From positions 1 to 64,000 of the forward strand of contig NZ_ATVT01000006.1 in assembly GCF_000420865.1 (NCBI RefSeq): DNA of 64,000 bases, read 5' to 3'. Position 1 is the first letter of the stretch. Each line of letters starts with the position of its first letter. Position numbers and translations under genes: made by a program. Source of the DNA: Butyrivibrio sp. XPD2006. GTDB taxonomy: Bacteria; Bacillota; Clostridia; Lachnospirales; Lachnospiraceae. Positions 7,721 through 16,493 of this stretch are shown one piece after another. A model generated the notes under the pieces. The model was given only the letters and a program-made list of their open reading frames with translations, did not search any database and was not told where the DNA came from.

Positions 7721-9223
7721 TTAGTCATCGATTCTGTGAAGTGGAAGTGCCATCATGATTGTTGTTCCCTCGCCGAGAACACTGTCTATCTCAAGTCTTC
7801 CGCCCTCGTACATACCCTTTATGCGTCTGTTGATATTTCCAAGTCCGATGCCGACAATGTCTTCATCAAGAGGTGTATCCTCACCACCTTCAAGCTTTGC
7901 CCTGATCCTGCCAAGAGTCTCTTCATCCATTCCCGCTCCTGTATCAGCCACATCGATAAGAAGCTTATCTTCCTGCTGCCGAACGCGGATAGTAACCTTA
8001 CCGCCCTCGACTCTCGGCGAAATACCATGAATTATGGCATTCTCCAAAAGCGGCTGGAAAGTGAATGTCGGAACAATTATCTTGTTCTCATCCACGTCAC
8101 ACTCAACTTCAAACTGAACTCTGTCGCCGAATCTCATCTTCTGAAGGTACATGTAGTCCCTGGAGATCTTCAGCTCCTGGGCCAGGATAGACTCTTTTGC
8201 CTGAGTCTTAAGATTATATCTGAACAGTGAACTCAGGGCTTCTATCATCTGCTCGGTGGTCTGCGCGCCCTCAAGATTGGCTGTTCCCGCGATGACATTT
8301 AAAGTGTTGAAAAGAAAATGCGGATTGATCTGACTCTTAAGAAGCTCTAAGTTCATGGTCTCCATCTGCTTCTCAATCTCAAGATTCTCAAGCTCCTGAA
8401 CATGGAGCTGATCCAGCGCTTCCCTCTTTTCCTCCATAGCTTTGATGTACTCGCCCGTGGCAAACTTCATCTTGTTGAAGGCTGAGACCATCTGTCCAAG
8501 CTCATCCTTGTTGTCCACCACAACATCGTCTATAAAAAAGTCATTGTTGGCAATTCTCCTGGATGCGGTAGCAAGCTTTAAAACCGGCGCTGTAACGCTG
8601 CTGTTGAGCATCTGCGAGATCTGGATTATCGCGAAGAATAAAACCGCACTGAGACCCGCCGTTATAAAGGGAACTCTGGTGATCACAGGAAGCATTGTTC
8701 TGTAGCTTTCATTGCCCTCCTGCATTGTAAAGTCCACAAATCTCTGGGCATAAGACGATAGATATTTCTGCATGTTGTAAACATCATAGAGTTTGTCTAC
8801 ATATATATTCTCGGACTGATAGTCCGTTATGACCTGATTTCGCTTGCTGCAGTAAACCTCATAGGCGCTCCGAAGAGACTGAAGTACTGCAAACCTTGTA
8901 TCCCCAAGATGGGTATAGTCGAGCGGAACTGCATTGATAGCAGCCTCGGTGTCCCTGACACTCTTTTCCCAGGCTTCCTGATCTGTGGAGCCGGTACCGC
9001 GGATATACTCGTCAAAGGCGTCTGTCTCACGCTTTATGGCATTGACGATCTCTCCGCCCTTCGAGTTGTCTTCCATGATGTCGTTGAAGTCCTTGGTAAA
9101 GAGTTTAACGACCCATGCGTCGAAAAGCACCGCCAGAGCCAGTGCCACAAACACGCTGATGGTGAAGACCCTTATTTTGTTTTTAATCGTGAGAGTTTCC
9201 CAGAAATTTCGTATTTTGTCCAT
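7721..9223 (-). CDS. Sensor histidine kinase, YesM/LytS type
   Basis: About 500 residues. Two membrane segments (about 18-40 and 180-205) enclose an extracellular sensor region; a HAMP-like linker follows (ASRRIANNDFFID). The phospho-acceptor block SQINPHFLFNTLNVI is the His_kinase (PF06580) signature, and the C-terminus is a HATPase domain with DTGAGMDEE and GIGLGNINRR. No good ribosome site is seen; ATG 9223 and TTG 9229 are both possible. It sits between the YcxB-like gene and its response regulator in the TRAP operon and presumably senses the TRAP substrate or a related sugar acid. Confidence 0.9.
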   Translation of the reverse strand: MDKIRNFWETLTIKNKIRVFTISVFVALALAVLFDAWVVKLFTKDFNDIMEDNSKGGEIVNAIKRETDAFDEYIRGTGSTDQEAWEKSVRDTEAAINAVPLDYTHLGDTRFAVLQSLRSAYEVYCSKRNQVITDYQSENIYVDKLYDVYNMQKYLSSYAQRFVDFTMQEGNESYRTMLPVITRVPFITAGLSAVLFFAIIQISQMLNSSVTAPVLKLATASRRIANNDFFIDDVVVDNKDELGQMVSAFNKMKFATGEYIKAMEEKREALDQLHVQELENLEIEKQMETMNLELLKSQINPHFLFNTLNVIAGTANLEGAQTTEQMIEALSSLFRYNLKTQAKESILAQELKISRDYMYLQKMRFGDRVQFEVECDVDENKIIVPTFTFQPLLENAIIHGISPRVEGGKVTIRVRQQEDKLLIDVADTGAGMDEETLGRIRAKLEGGEDTPLDEDIVGIGLGNINRRIKGMYEGGRLEIDSVLGEGTTIMMALPLHRIDD

Positions 9224-9231
9224 AATCAAAA

Positions 9232-9292
9232 AATAAGAGACCGCGTTATAGTTATATCAATAATTATAGCGCTGCCTCTTTTAAATTACTAA
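9232..9292 (-). terminator. Imperfect hairpin with T-run between yxcB-like and kinase genes
   Basis: Imperfect inverted repeat of about 19 bases per arm (GAGACCGCGTTATAG against its partner ending GCCTCTT), followed on the minus strand by ATTTTTTG. It could be a partial terminator that lowers kinase expression relative to the transporter. Weak stem, so low confidence. Confidence 0.35.
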
Positions 9293-9298
9293 TTAAAA

Positions 9299-9769
9299 CT
9301 AGCCTCTGATCTTCTTACAGATATATTGATAAAACTCCTCCTTTTGATCACCCAGGACTCTGTTGGTGAGCATGTATCCGTGGCTGTCATCTGACATTAC
9401 CACGATCATATTGTTTCTCCTGATAGCGTTCTTTATTCTGTTCCAACGCAGAAGCTCGCTCTCATCCCCGACGAAGACGCGAACGCCGCCTTCATTAAAG
9501 AGAAGCTCCATATCCCTTGGCAGATTCTCCAGCTGCTTGACGCTGTTGCCGTAGATTGCAAGGGGCTGGATGATGGGAAAAAGAATGCATCCCAGCACCA
9601 TAAGTACTCTGAATAGATCAGATGTCTCGGCCCAAAAACGTATTGTGAGAAGGATCATTGCTATTGTGAAGATAACGTTGACCAGTCCAACAAGTGACTT
9701 GTATGTCCTGGTCATTGCCATCTTCCAAAGATCCAAGGCCTTAACATCGCATTTAAATCTGTATTCCAT
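9299..9769 (-). CDS. YcxB-like membrane protein
   Basis: 156 residues with two adjacent membrane segments (about 28-45 and 55-75) and a soluble C-terminal part containing LPRDMELLFNEGGVRV and WNRIKNAIRRNNMIVV, which resembles the YcxB-like C-terminal domain. Function of this family is unknown. It sits between dctM and the kinase, 21 bases after dctM, and is co-transcribed with them. Ribosome site AAAGG. It may be an accessory of the sensor. Confidence 0.65.
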   Translation of the reverse strand: MEYRFKCDVKALDLWKMAMTRTYKSLVGLVNVIFTIAMILLTIRFWAETSDLFRVLMVLGCILFPIIQPLAIYGNSVKQLENLPRDMELLFNEGGVRVFVGDESELLRWNRIKNAIRRNNMIVVMSDDSHGYMLTNRVLGDQKEEFYQYICKKIRG

Positions 9770-9790
9770 AAAAAGACCTTTCGGAAACCT

Positions 9791-11086
9791 TTATTTGCTC
9801 AGTAAATTCGGGAGGAACATACTGATCTCAGGTATGAATGTAAGCAGCATAAGAACAACGATCATGCACAGATAGAATGGCAGTGTTGCCTTAACTACTT
9901 TCTCCATCTTAACTTTTCCAACCGCAGAACCAATGAACAGTACCGCACCTACAGGAGGTGTTAAAAGTCCGATACCACAGTTAAGTATGATCATTATACC
10001 AAACTGGATAGGGTTGATGCCAATTGATGTTGCGATAGGAAGAAGGATAGGTGTTGCAATCAGGATGATTGGCGCCATATCCATGATACAACCAAGTACA
10101 AGAAGGATCAGGTTCAAAAGAAGTGCGATAAGAACCGGGTTTCTTGTAAGGCCGATGATTGCGTTGGCAGCAAGATCCGGCACGTGCAGTGTTGTCAGGC
10201 AATATCCGAAGATACTGGAAGTTGAGATGAGGATCATGACGATTGAAAGTGTGTCTATGCACTGTTCAAGGGTCTTCCAAACGCCTTTCCAATCCAGTCC
10301 CTTATAGATAAATACACTGACAATAAGGCTGTAGATAACAGCAATAGCTGCTGACTCGGTAGCTGTAAACACACCGCCTACAACGCCCACTACAACGATA
10401 ATGATAGCCGCCAGAGCCCAGAAGGAAATACTGAGCTGTTTAGCAAACTTCTTAATACTGAATGCATCTCCCTTGGGATAGTGACGTCTCTTTGAAATAA
10501 TGTAAGAGCCGATCATAAGAGATGCTGCAAGGAGTGCTCCCGGGAGATATCCTGCAAGGAACAGACTTCCTACAGAAACGCCGCCGGCACTCATGGCATA
10601 GATAACCATGTTGTGGCTGGGCGGAACAAGCAGTCCCTCACAGGATGAGGTAATTGTAACCGCCGTTGAAAAATCATCATCATATCCCTGTTCAACCATC
10701 ATAGGAATAAGGATACTTCCGAGAGAAGCAGTATCTGCAGCAGCAGATCCTGAAATTCCTCCGAAGAAATATGAAGCAACGATGTTAACCATCGCCATTC
10801 CACCTGTCATCCATCCTACACAGGAGTCAGCAAGGTCAATCAGCTTCTCGGATATACCACCGCTGCCCATCAGGCAACCCATTGTGATAAAGAAAGGTAC
10901 AGCCATAAGACTGAATGAGCTGATGCCCTTAACCATCTGCTGACATACTGTTGTAAGGGGAAGTCCCTGGTACAAAAGGCAGAAGATAGATGAAAGTGCT
11001 ACCGCATAAGCGATATGAAATCTTAGAAAGATCATTACGATAAAGCTGACCAGCAATATCGCAATGGCAGTTGAATTCACAGCCAT
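9791..11086 (-). CDS. dctM: TRAP transporter large permease
   Basis: 431 residues and about 12 hydrophobic segments, as expected for DctM. This subunit forms the sodium-driven channel that moves the bound organic acid inward. Typical stretches include FFITMGCLMGSGG near the N-terminus and GLLTPPVGAVLF near the C-terminus. The ATG at 11086 overlaps the dctQ stop by one base (TGATG) and has GGGGAGG upstream, so it is preferred over the GTG three bases earlier. Second-to-third gene of the dctPQM set. Confidence 0.95.
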   Translation of the reverse strand: MAVNSTAIAILLVSFIVMIFLRFHIAYAVALSSIFCLLYQGLPLTTVCQQMVKGISSFSLMAVPFFITMGCLMGSGGISEKLIDLADSCVGWMTGGMAMVNIVASYFFGGISGSAAADTASLGSILIPMMVEQGYDDDFSTAVTITSSCEGLLVPPSHNMVIYAMSAGGVSVGSLFLAGYLPGALLAASLMIGSYIISKRRHYPKGDAFSIKKFAKQLSISFWALAAIIIVVVGVVGGVFTATESAAIAVIYSLIVSVFIYKGLDWKGVWKTLEQCIDTLSIVMILISTSSIFGYCLTTLHVPDLAANAIIGLTRNPVLIALLLNLILLVLGCIMDMAPIILIATPILLPIATSIGINPIQFGIMIILNCGIGLLTPPVGAVLFIGSAVGKVKMEKVVKATLPFYLCMIVVLMLLTFIPEISMFLPNLLSK

Positions 11087-11610
11087 CACTTATCCTCCCC
11101 CTTTATAAAAAATCCTTTTATATGGTTGTAAAGAGCTTCCAGCTCGAAGATGATCATAGCAAATCCCGCAATAGGAATAGGGAAATACATCCAGAACTTT
11201 GAAAGCTTCGGCAGTGATATATAGGATGCCTTGGCACCCAGTGTAGTTGCATACTGCCAACCAACAATAAGCATTACAAATGCCAGAACCATAATAAAGG
11301 CATCTGCAAGCAGATCTAATATTTTAATAAGCGTTTTGGGGAGATAAACATCAAGCGCGGTCATGCGAATGTGGGCTCCGCGTCTGATTGCCAGGGCCGC
11401 TGACAGAACTGCCATGTAAGACATAAGTGTGAGGACGATCTCCTCACTCCATGCAGGGTCCGGAACAAAAGACACGTATCTTCCAAGGACGCTCATGCTG
11501 GTGATCAGAATATCCGCCACCAGCAAGAGCTTACATATGAAAAGTACCACCTTATAAGCAACATCGTATATAGGCTTGATCTTATCTACCGCAGCAAAGA
11601 ATTGTTTCAT
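11086..11610 (-). CDS. dctQ: TRAP transporter small permease
   Basis: 174 residues with four membrane segments, the pattern of DctQ small subunits, which pair with DctM. PDPAWSEEIVLTLMSYMAVLSAA is close to the family core (shown here only as a short landmark: WSEEI at about 59). It lies 37 bases after dctP and overlaps dctM by one base, so the three subunits are translated together. Confidence 0.93.
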   Translation of the reverse strand: MKQFFAAVDKIKPIYDVAYKVVLFICKLLLVADILITSMSVLGRYVSFVPDPAWSEEIVLTLMSYMAVLSAALAIRRGAHIRMTALDVYLPKTLIKILDLLADAFIMVLAFVMLIVGWQYATTLGAKASYISLPKLSKFWMYFPIPIAGFAMIIFELEALYNHIKGFFIKGEDK

Positions 11611-11647
11611 ATAGCCTCTTTTCTGTGGTTTAAAATTCGAAAGTAAA

Positions 11648-12748
11648 TTACTTCATGTCTACGATCTGCTGATAGTAATCCTCGAGACCCTTGATGTTCT
11701 CTTCGATTACAGGCTTAACTGCTTCCTGCCAAGGTGTGATGTCATCAACTTCGATGATGTGAACACCGTCAGCCTTGAGCTCTTCGAGAACCTCGTTCTC
11801 CTTCTCTTCTGAGATTGAACGGTTGTACTCTGAAGCTGCCTTGCCGGCATCTACAAGAACCTGCTGCTGCTCAGCAGAGAGCTTGTTCCATGCTTCGTCT
11901 GTGATAACTACCTGGATAGCACCAAGTGTGTGTCCGTCAAGGATCATGTAAGGTGCAACCTCAGGGAATGCATTTGACTTGTAGTTTGCGATAGGCTGCT
12001 CAGCACCATCAACAACACCGGTCTGAAGAGCTGAATAAAGCTCACCGAATGCTACAACTGTAGGAGATGCTCCAAGGCCTTCAACAAGACCATTCATGAT
12101 AGGGTCGTTAGAAACACGGATCTTCTTGCCCTTGAATGAGTTGATGTCTGAAATCTCATAAGATGTGAAGAAATGACGGAAACCTTCCTCACCGTAGAAG
12201 AGACCTCTTACACCTGAACCGTTCTCTGAAGACTCTCTGAGGAATTCCTGTGCAAGATCTGATGTTGCGAAATTCCAGAAGTGATCACGGCTTGTGAAGA
12301 TGTATGGAAGTGAAAGAAGCATTGACTTCTGTCCGCCGTAACTTGTAAGAGCGAAAGCTGAAATACGGGACATATCGATTGTTCCGCCGCCGCCAAGCAT
12401 TGAATCAAGCACGTCGTTCTCTGATCCAAGAACACCACTAGCCTGAAGGTCGATCTGGATAGATCCGTTTGATCTTGCCTCAACCTCTTCCTTGAACTTC
12501 TGGTCTGTCATACCAACGATTGTGTCAAGAGGGTTAACCTCTGCCATAACCAGTGTGATCGCATCAGCTGCAGGCTCTGCAGGTGCTTCTGCTGCGGGTG
12601 CCTCTGTTGTTGCCTCTGCTGCAGGTGCTGCTTCTGTTGCAGCGGGTGCTTCTGTCTGTGCAGGTGCTTCAGGAGCCTGAACGCCGCAGGCTGCAAGTGA
12701 AAGAACCATAGCTGCTGTCATGATTACTGAAATAACTCTTCTTTTCAT
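11648..12748 (-). CDS. dctP: TRAP transporter substrate-binding lipoprotein
   Basis: 366 residues. Signal peptide with lipobox LAAC (Cys21), then a low-complexity linker of Ala, Pro, Glu and Thr to about residue 62, then the DctP fold. GVVDGAEQPIANYKS matches the conserved substrate-proximal motif. The protein captures an organic acid (C4-dicarboxylate, sugar acid or similar) at the outer face of the membrane and delivers it to DctQM. Strong GGGAGG ribosome site. First gene of a seven-gene operon; its promoter region is complex (see 12775-12869). Confidence 0.93.
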   Translation of the reverse strand: MKRRVISVIMTAAMVLSLAACGVQAPEAPAQTEAPAATEAAPAAEATTEAPAAEAPAEPAADAITLVMAEVNPLDTIVGMTDQKFKEEVEARSNGSIQIDLQASGVLGSENDVLDSMLGGGGTIDMSRISAFALTSYGGQKSMLLSLPYIFTSRDHFWNFATSDLAQEFLRESSENGSGVRGLFYGEEGFRHFFTSYEISDINSFKGKKIRVSNDPIMNGLVEGLGASPTVVAFGELYSALQTGVVDGAEQPIANYKSNAFPEVAPYMILDGHTLGAIQVVITDEAWNKLSAEQQQVLVDAGKAASEYNRSISEEKENEVLEELKADGVHIIEVDDITPWQEAVKPVIEENIKGLEDYYQQIVDMK

Positions 12749-12774
12749 TACAAAACCTCCCTTTTCTCAAAAAA

Positions 12775-12809
12775 ATAATGACATTATCCTGTCTTGATAA
12801 TGTCATTAT
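12775..12809. promoter_or_regulatory. 14-bp perfect palindrome over the dctP start site
   Basis: Arms 12775-12788 and 12796-12809 are perfect inverted repeats (core AATGACATTATC) with a 7-base spacer. The minus-strand -10 TATAAT (12810-12805) overlaps the outer arm, so the element would cover the -10 and start site, as a repressor operator does. If transcription started further upstream, the same hairpin followed by TTATTTTTTT would act as an attenuator. Confidence 0.7.
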
Positions 12810-12837
12810 AAGTTAGGTTTTATTTACAAAAAATCGG

Positions 12838-12869
12838 ACATTCTTAGCATTGACTAGCACATTCTTAAC
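12838..12869 (-). promoter_or_regulatory. Direct repeats upstream of dctP promoter, candidate response-regulator sites
   Basis: TAAGAATGT occurs twice on the minus strand (plus 12838-12846 and 12859-12867), spaced exactly 21 bp, two helical turns. A weaker third copy lies about 22 bp further. They are just upstream of a poor -35 (TTTTTT) and a good -10 (TATAAT). Tandem direct repeats next to a weak -35 are the usual layout for AraC-type activators, and one is encoded in this operon. Confidence 0.55.
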
Positions 12870-12890
12870 AAAAATTTTATGCTTTCTTAA

Positions 12891-13622
12891 TTAATATATT
12901 ATAGGTCTGTCCTTTTTTGCCTGCTTGCCAATGAGGATATAACTGATGACAAACATGATGATTATGAACACAATGAAGGACCAGTCATCACCCTCTACAT
13001 CCATGGTTGCAATGTAATCATATGCTCCGTGCAAAAGAGCCGGTACCAGTATTGCCATGCATCTGAAGAACGATGCTCCTGAAGTATTTCTTCTGTAATC
13101 ACAGCGCTTGGCTATGCCATAGAAAACACCCATGAACACGCCAAAGCACGCATGTCCCGGAATCGCTGTGACAGCTCTTATCAGCGCCGTACCGAAGCCA
13201 TAGCTGATCACATAAGTGATGTTTTCAAAAAGTGCAAAGCTAAGAGATGTTATCACTGCATATACAACTCCGTCATACTGGCAGTTGAACTCAGGATTCT
13301 TCCAGGTCTTTCTGTACATGAAAAGATATTTGGAAGTCTCCTCGGCAAAGGCCACAATAACAAAGAACATGATGATGTTATAAAGCGATGATTCCACCGG
13401 CACAAAAAAGCCAAGTATCAGTGAAAGTACCGTTTCCTCTACCAGAGCAAGAAGCACCGAAAACAGTCCGGCCCAAATAAGCTTTTTGATAAGATACGGA
13501 CTCTCCTTCTCAAGTCTGTCAGAACGATAAACTTTGATCATAAGAAACACTGCAGGTATAGCTGCAGCTGCAACAAGCATCCCGCTGTACATAACGGCAG
13601 GCTGCATCAAAAAGAACAACAT
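12891..13622 (-). CDS. PrsW-family intramembrane metalloprotease
   Basis: 243 residues with about seven membrane segments. The PrsW/CAAX-like motifs are in order: FAEETSKY (glutamate pair), FALFENITY, IPGHACFGVFMG and HGAYDY, which supply the metal-binding Glu and His residues. In Bacillus, PrsW cuts an anti-sigma factor inside the membrane; the substrate here is unknown, though an ECF sigma operon lies at 24.4 kb. An AAGGAG site lies 12 bases upstream, a little far; a second ATG at 13607 is possible. Confidence 0.82.
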   Translation of the reverse strand: MLFFLMQPAVMYSGMLVAAAAIPAVFLMIKVYRSDRLEKESPYLIKKLIWAGLFSVLLALVEETVLSLILGFFVPVESSLYNIIMFFVIVAFAEETSKYLFMYRKTWKNPEFNCQYDGVVYAVITSLSFALFENITYVISYGFGTALIRAVTAIPGHACFGVFMGVFYGIAKRCDYRRNTSGASFFRCMAILVPALLHGAYDYIATMDVEGDDWSFIVFIIIMFVISYILIGKQAKKDRPIIY

Positions 13623-13654
13623 ATCCGGTTAAATCTCCTTAAATATTTTTTTGA

Positions 13655-14047
13655 TCAGAATGTAACAGTCTCAGGTGCTTTTGTAAATGAGCTGAATGTA
13701 GCTGTAGCGTTCTTGAAGTAGAATACTTCTGTGTTTCCGTCATCAGCTTTGTACATTCCCTGAAGTGACGGATAAGCATCCAGCATGGACTGTCTTGCTT
13801 CTACTCTGTCATCCTCAACAAGCTCTCCGGCTACTCTGAGCCACTCTCCGTTGTGGAAAGCACAGATCTCAACCTTGGGATTGGCATGGATCTGTTTGGA
13901 AACGTCTTTTACCTTACCTGTCTGAATGTAAAGCTTGCCTTCAAAAATATGTGCTGTTCCAAAAGGCCTTACTCTTGGCTGATCTCCGTCAACTGTTGCA
14001 AGGTAATATGTGTTTGCTTCTTTCAAAAAATCTACTACTCTCTGCAT
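13655..14047 (-). CDS. FMN-binding split-barrel protein (pyridoxamine 5'-phosphate oxidase-like)
   Basis: 130 residues. The opening NTYYLATVDGDQPRVRPFG and the later KVEICAFHNGEWLRVAGE are the common pattern of small flavin-binding split-barrel proteins in anaerobes. They are usually FMN- or F420-binding reductases of unknown substrate, cytoplasmic. A strong AGGAG site sets the start. Lies between the PrsW-like gene and mgsA on the same strand. Confidence 0.85.
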   Translation of the reverse strand: MQRVVDFLKEANTYYLATVDGDQPRVRPFGTAHIFEGKLYIQTGKVKDVSKQIHANPKVEICAFHNGEWLRVAGELVEDDRVEARQSMLDAYPSLQGMYKADDGNTEVFYFKNATATFSSFTKAPETVTF

Positions 14048-14076
14048 AATCTTTCTCTCCTTTTTTTAAATTTGTT

Positions 14077-14556
14077 TTACATCTGTGTAGGAAGAGTTTC
14101 CGCTCTGTTAGCAATATTCTGCTTGAAATTGATAACTTCGTGGTCGTACTCCTCATCCATAAACCTGGAATTGATGAGGAAATCCGCTGTTGCCTTGTTG
14201 TTGGCAAAAGGAATGTCATAGACCTGTGCAATTCTCATAAGCGCCTTTACATCAGGGTCATGAGGAGCTGCTGTAAGCGGGTCTGAAAAAAATATTACAA
14301 AGTCAATCTTGCCCTCAACTATCTTGGCACCGATCTGCTGATCTCCTCCGAGAGGGCCTGAATTGTAGCCTCTTACCGGAAGATCTGTCGCGTCGGTTAT
14401 CATGCGGGCTGTGGTACCTGTTCCGCAGAGAAAATGTCTTTTTAATATTTCTGAATTGTCCTTGCACCACTGAATAAGCTCTGCTTTCTTGCCATCGTGG
14501 GCGATAAGAGCAATGTTCTTCTGCTTGCCGATTGTAAGTGTTACTGTTTCGTTCAT
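14077..14556 (-). CDS. mgsA: Methylglyoxal synthase
   Basis: 159 residues. It converts dihydroxyacetone phosphate to methylglyoxal and phosphate (EC 4.2.3.3), a bypass that relieves sugar-phosphate build-up. Family landmarks are IALIAHDGKK, GTGTT, NSGPLGGDQQIGA and FFSDPLTAAPHDPDVKAL, which hold the phosphate-binding and catalytic Asp/His residues. It is 18 bases after the ABC exporter gene and likely shares its transcript. Confidence 0.95.
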   Translation of the reverse strand: MNETVTLTIGKQKNIALIAHDGKKAELIQWCKDNSEILKRHFLCGTGTTARMITDATDLPVRGYNSGPLGGDQQIGAKIVEGKIDFVIFFSDPLTAAPHDPDVKALMRIAQVYDIPFANNKATADFLINSRFMDEEYDHEVINFKQNIANRAETLPTQM

Positions 14557-14574
14557 AATAAATCTCCTTTGTGG

Positions 14575-16473
14575 CTAGAAGCCGATTGTATCTTCCTCTA
14601 TATTACCCCAGTAATCGGTTTTCTGCACGTCTCCCTCGCCCTCCATATCAAGGACCAGTCTGAACTGGGTTTCATAGAGTTCTTTGTATATCCCGTTAAG
14701 AGCAAGAAGTGATTCGTGAGATCCCTGCTCGGCGATGACGCCATCCTTGACTACCAGTATGGCATCTGCCTTTAGAATAGTCGAGAGTCTGTGGGCGATC
14801 ACTATGCTGGTCCTGCCCTGCATCAGGAGCTCCAAAGCATCCTGTATTGCGTTCTCGGAAATTGAATCAAGGGCACTGGTGGCCTCATCTAGAATAAGTA
14901 TCTTGGGGTCTTTCAGGATTACCCTCGCAATTGAGAGCCTCTGTTTCTCACCGCCCGAGAGTTTTAGTCCGCGGTTGCCCACCATGGTGTTGTAGCCTTC
15001 TGGCTGGGATGCGATAAAGTCATGGATATTGGCGTTTTTGCAGGCCTCGATCAGTTCTTCGTCGGTGGCATCTTCCTTGGCATACAGGAGGTTCTCTTTT
15101 ATTGTTCCGTTGAAAAGATATGTCTCCTGAGTCACCACTCCGATATTCTCTCTAAGGTATGAGAGATCAAAGTCGCGGACATCAACGCCGCCTATCTTAA
15201 CGGATCCCCCAAGCACATCATATAGCCTCGGGATCAGGTTTACAACGGTGGATTTACCGGAGCCTGACGGACCAACGATGGCATACATCTTGCCTCCCGG
15301 CACCGTGAAGTTAATATCCTTAAGGATCGGAACCTCCGGATCATAGGAGAATTTCACGTGGCTGTACTCAATATCTTTGCAGCGGACATCAGGTCTTTTG
15401 CCGTTTTCAGGTGAAACAATATTGCTCTTCATATCGAAGTAGGCAAATATCCTGGTAAAGAGCGCAAGGCTTCTTGTGAAGTCAACCTGAAGATTTAAAA
15501 GCTCCTGAACCGGGCGATAGAGTCTGTTTATCAGGGCAACCATGGCCGTGATCATGCCGACTGTAAGGCTCTCATCCATTTTGGATATGATAAGGTAGCC
15601 GCCGGCAAAGTACATAAGAAGCGGTCCTACCTGAGTGAACATCCCCATCACGACTCTGAACCAGCTTCCGCTTCGCTGCTCTTTCAGGTTTAACGCCGTG
15701 AGCTCTTCATTTGTCTTTTTAAACTTCTCAAACTCCCGCTCTTCTCTGGTAAAGAGCTTGACCAGCATGGAACCGCTGACGCTCAGTGTCTCATTTATCA
15801 GCTGATTCATCTCATCGTTCTTGGCCTGAGAATCTGTGCGGATCTTCCACTGGTTCTTACCTACTCTCTTGGTTGGAAGTATCAGAAGCGGAATGATGAT
15901 AACTCCAACAATAGCCAGCTTCCAGCTCATGGCAAAGAGCGCAACCAGTGTAGTTATCAGCGTCGCTGCGTTTGAAACAACACTTGAGAGTGTTCCGGAA
16001 ATCACGCTGCTGACTCCGCTTATATCAGTATTCATGCGGGTTATGATATCACCCTGTTTCTCTGTGGTAAAAAAAGAATGTGGCATGTACTGCAGATGAT
16101 GATACATCTCGTTCTTCATGTCATAGATGATGCGCTGTGCGATCCATGCGTTTATGTAACGCTCCAGCACCCCTACGATCTGCGAGGCTGCAAGAGTTGC
16201 AAACGCCATGAATAGAAGGCGGATGAGCAACGCCATATCTTTGTTTATAAGGGCCTCATCCACAATCTTACCTGTGATGATTGACGGCAAAAGACCTACC
16301 ACAGCGCTGATAAGTATCGCCACAAAGACAAACATAAACTGAAGCCAGTATGGCTTCATATATGAAAGAATCCTCAGCAGGAGCTTTTTGTCCACCTGCG
16401 GAAGATTCTTTTTTTCTTCATCAGTTAAAAAACCTCTCGGTCCCAATCCCCCATGAAAACCCGGTCCCGGCAT
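14575..16473 (-). CDS. ABC exporter, fused permease and ATPase
   Basis: 632 residues: a Gly/Pro-rich N-terminus, six membrane segments (about 35-330) and an ATPase domain (about 370-610). Walker [11 protein letters not shown]-loop, signature LSGGEKQR, Walker B ILILDEATSALD and the H-loop IVIAHRLST are intact. It belongs to the MsbA/LmrA-type homodimeric exporters; the substrate may be a lipid, drug or peptide. AGGAGGAG precedes the ATG. It follows the alpha/beta hydrolase gene by 20 bases. Confidence 0.92.
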   Translation of the reverse strand: MPGPGFHGGLGPRGFLTDEEKKNLPQVDKKLLLRILSYMKPYWLQFMFVFVAILISAVVGLLPSIITGKIVDEALINKDMALLIRLLFMAFATLAASQIVGVLERYINAWIAQRIIYDMKNEMYHHLQYMPHSFFTTEKQGDIITRMNTDISGVSSVISGTLSSVVSNAATLITTLVALFAMSWKLAIVGVIIIPLLILPTKRVGKNQWKIRTDSQAKNDEMNQLINETLSVSGSMLVKLFTREEREFEKFKKTNEELTALNLKEQRSGSWFRVVMGMFTQVGPLLMYFAGGYLIISKMDESLTVGMITAMVALINRLYRPVQELLNLQVDFTRSLALFTRIFAYFDMKSNIVSPENGKRPDVRCKDIEYSHVKFSYDPEVPILKDINFTVPGGKMYAIVGPSGSGKSTVVNLIPRLYDVLGGSVKIGGVDVRDFDLSYLRENIGVVTQETYLFNGTIKENLLYAKEDATDEELIEACKNANIHDFIASQPEGYNTMVGNRGLKLSGGEKQRLSIARVILKDPKILILDEATSALDSISENAIQDALELLMQGRTSIVIAHRLSTILKADAILVVKDGVIAEQGSHESLLALNGIYKELYETQFRLVLDMEGEGDVQKTDYWGNIEEDTIGF

Positions 16474-16493
16474 TTTTCTCCTCCTGCTTGCTG

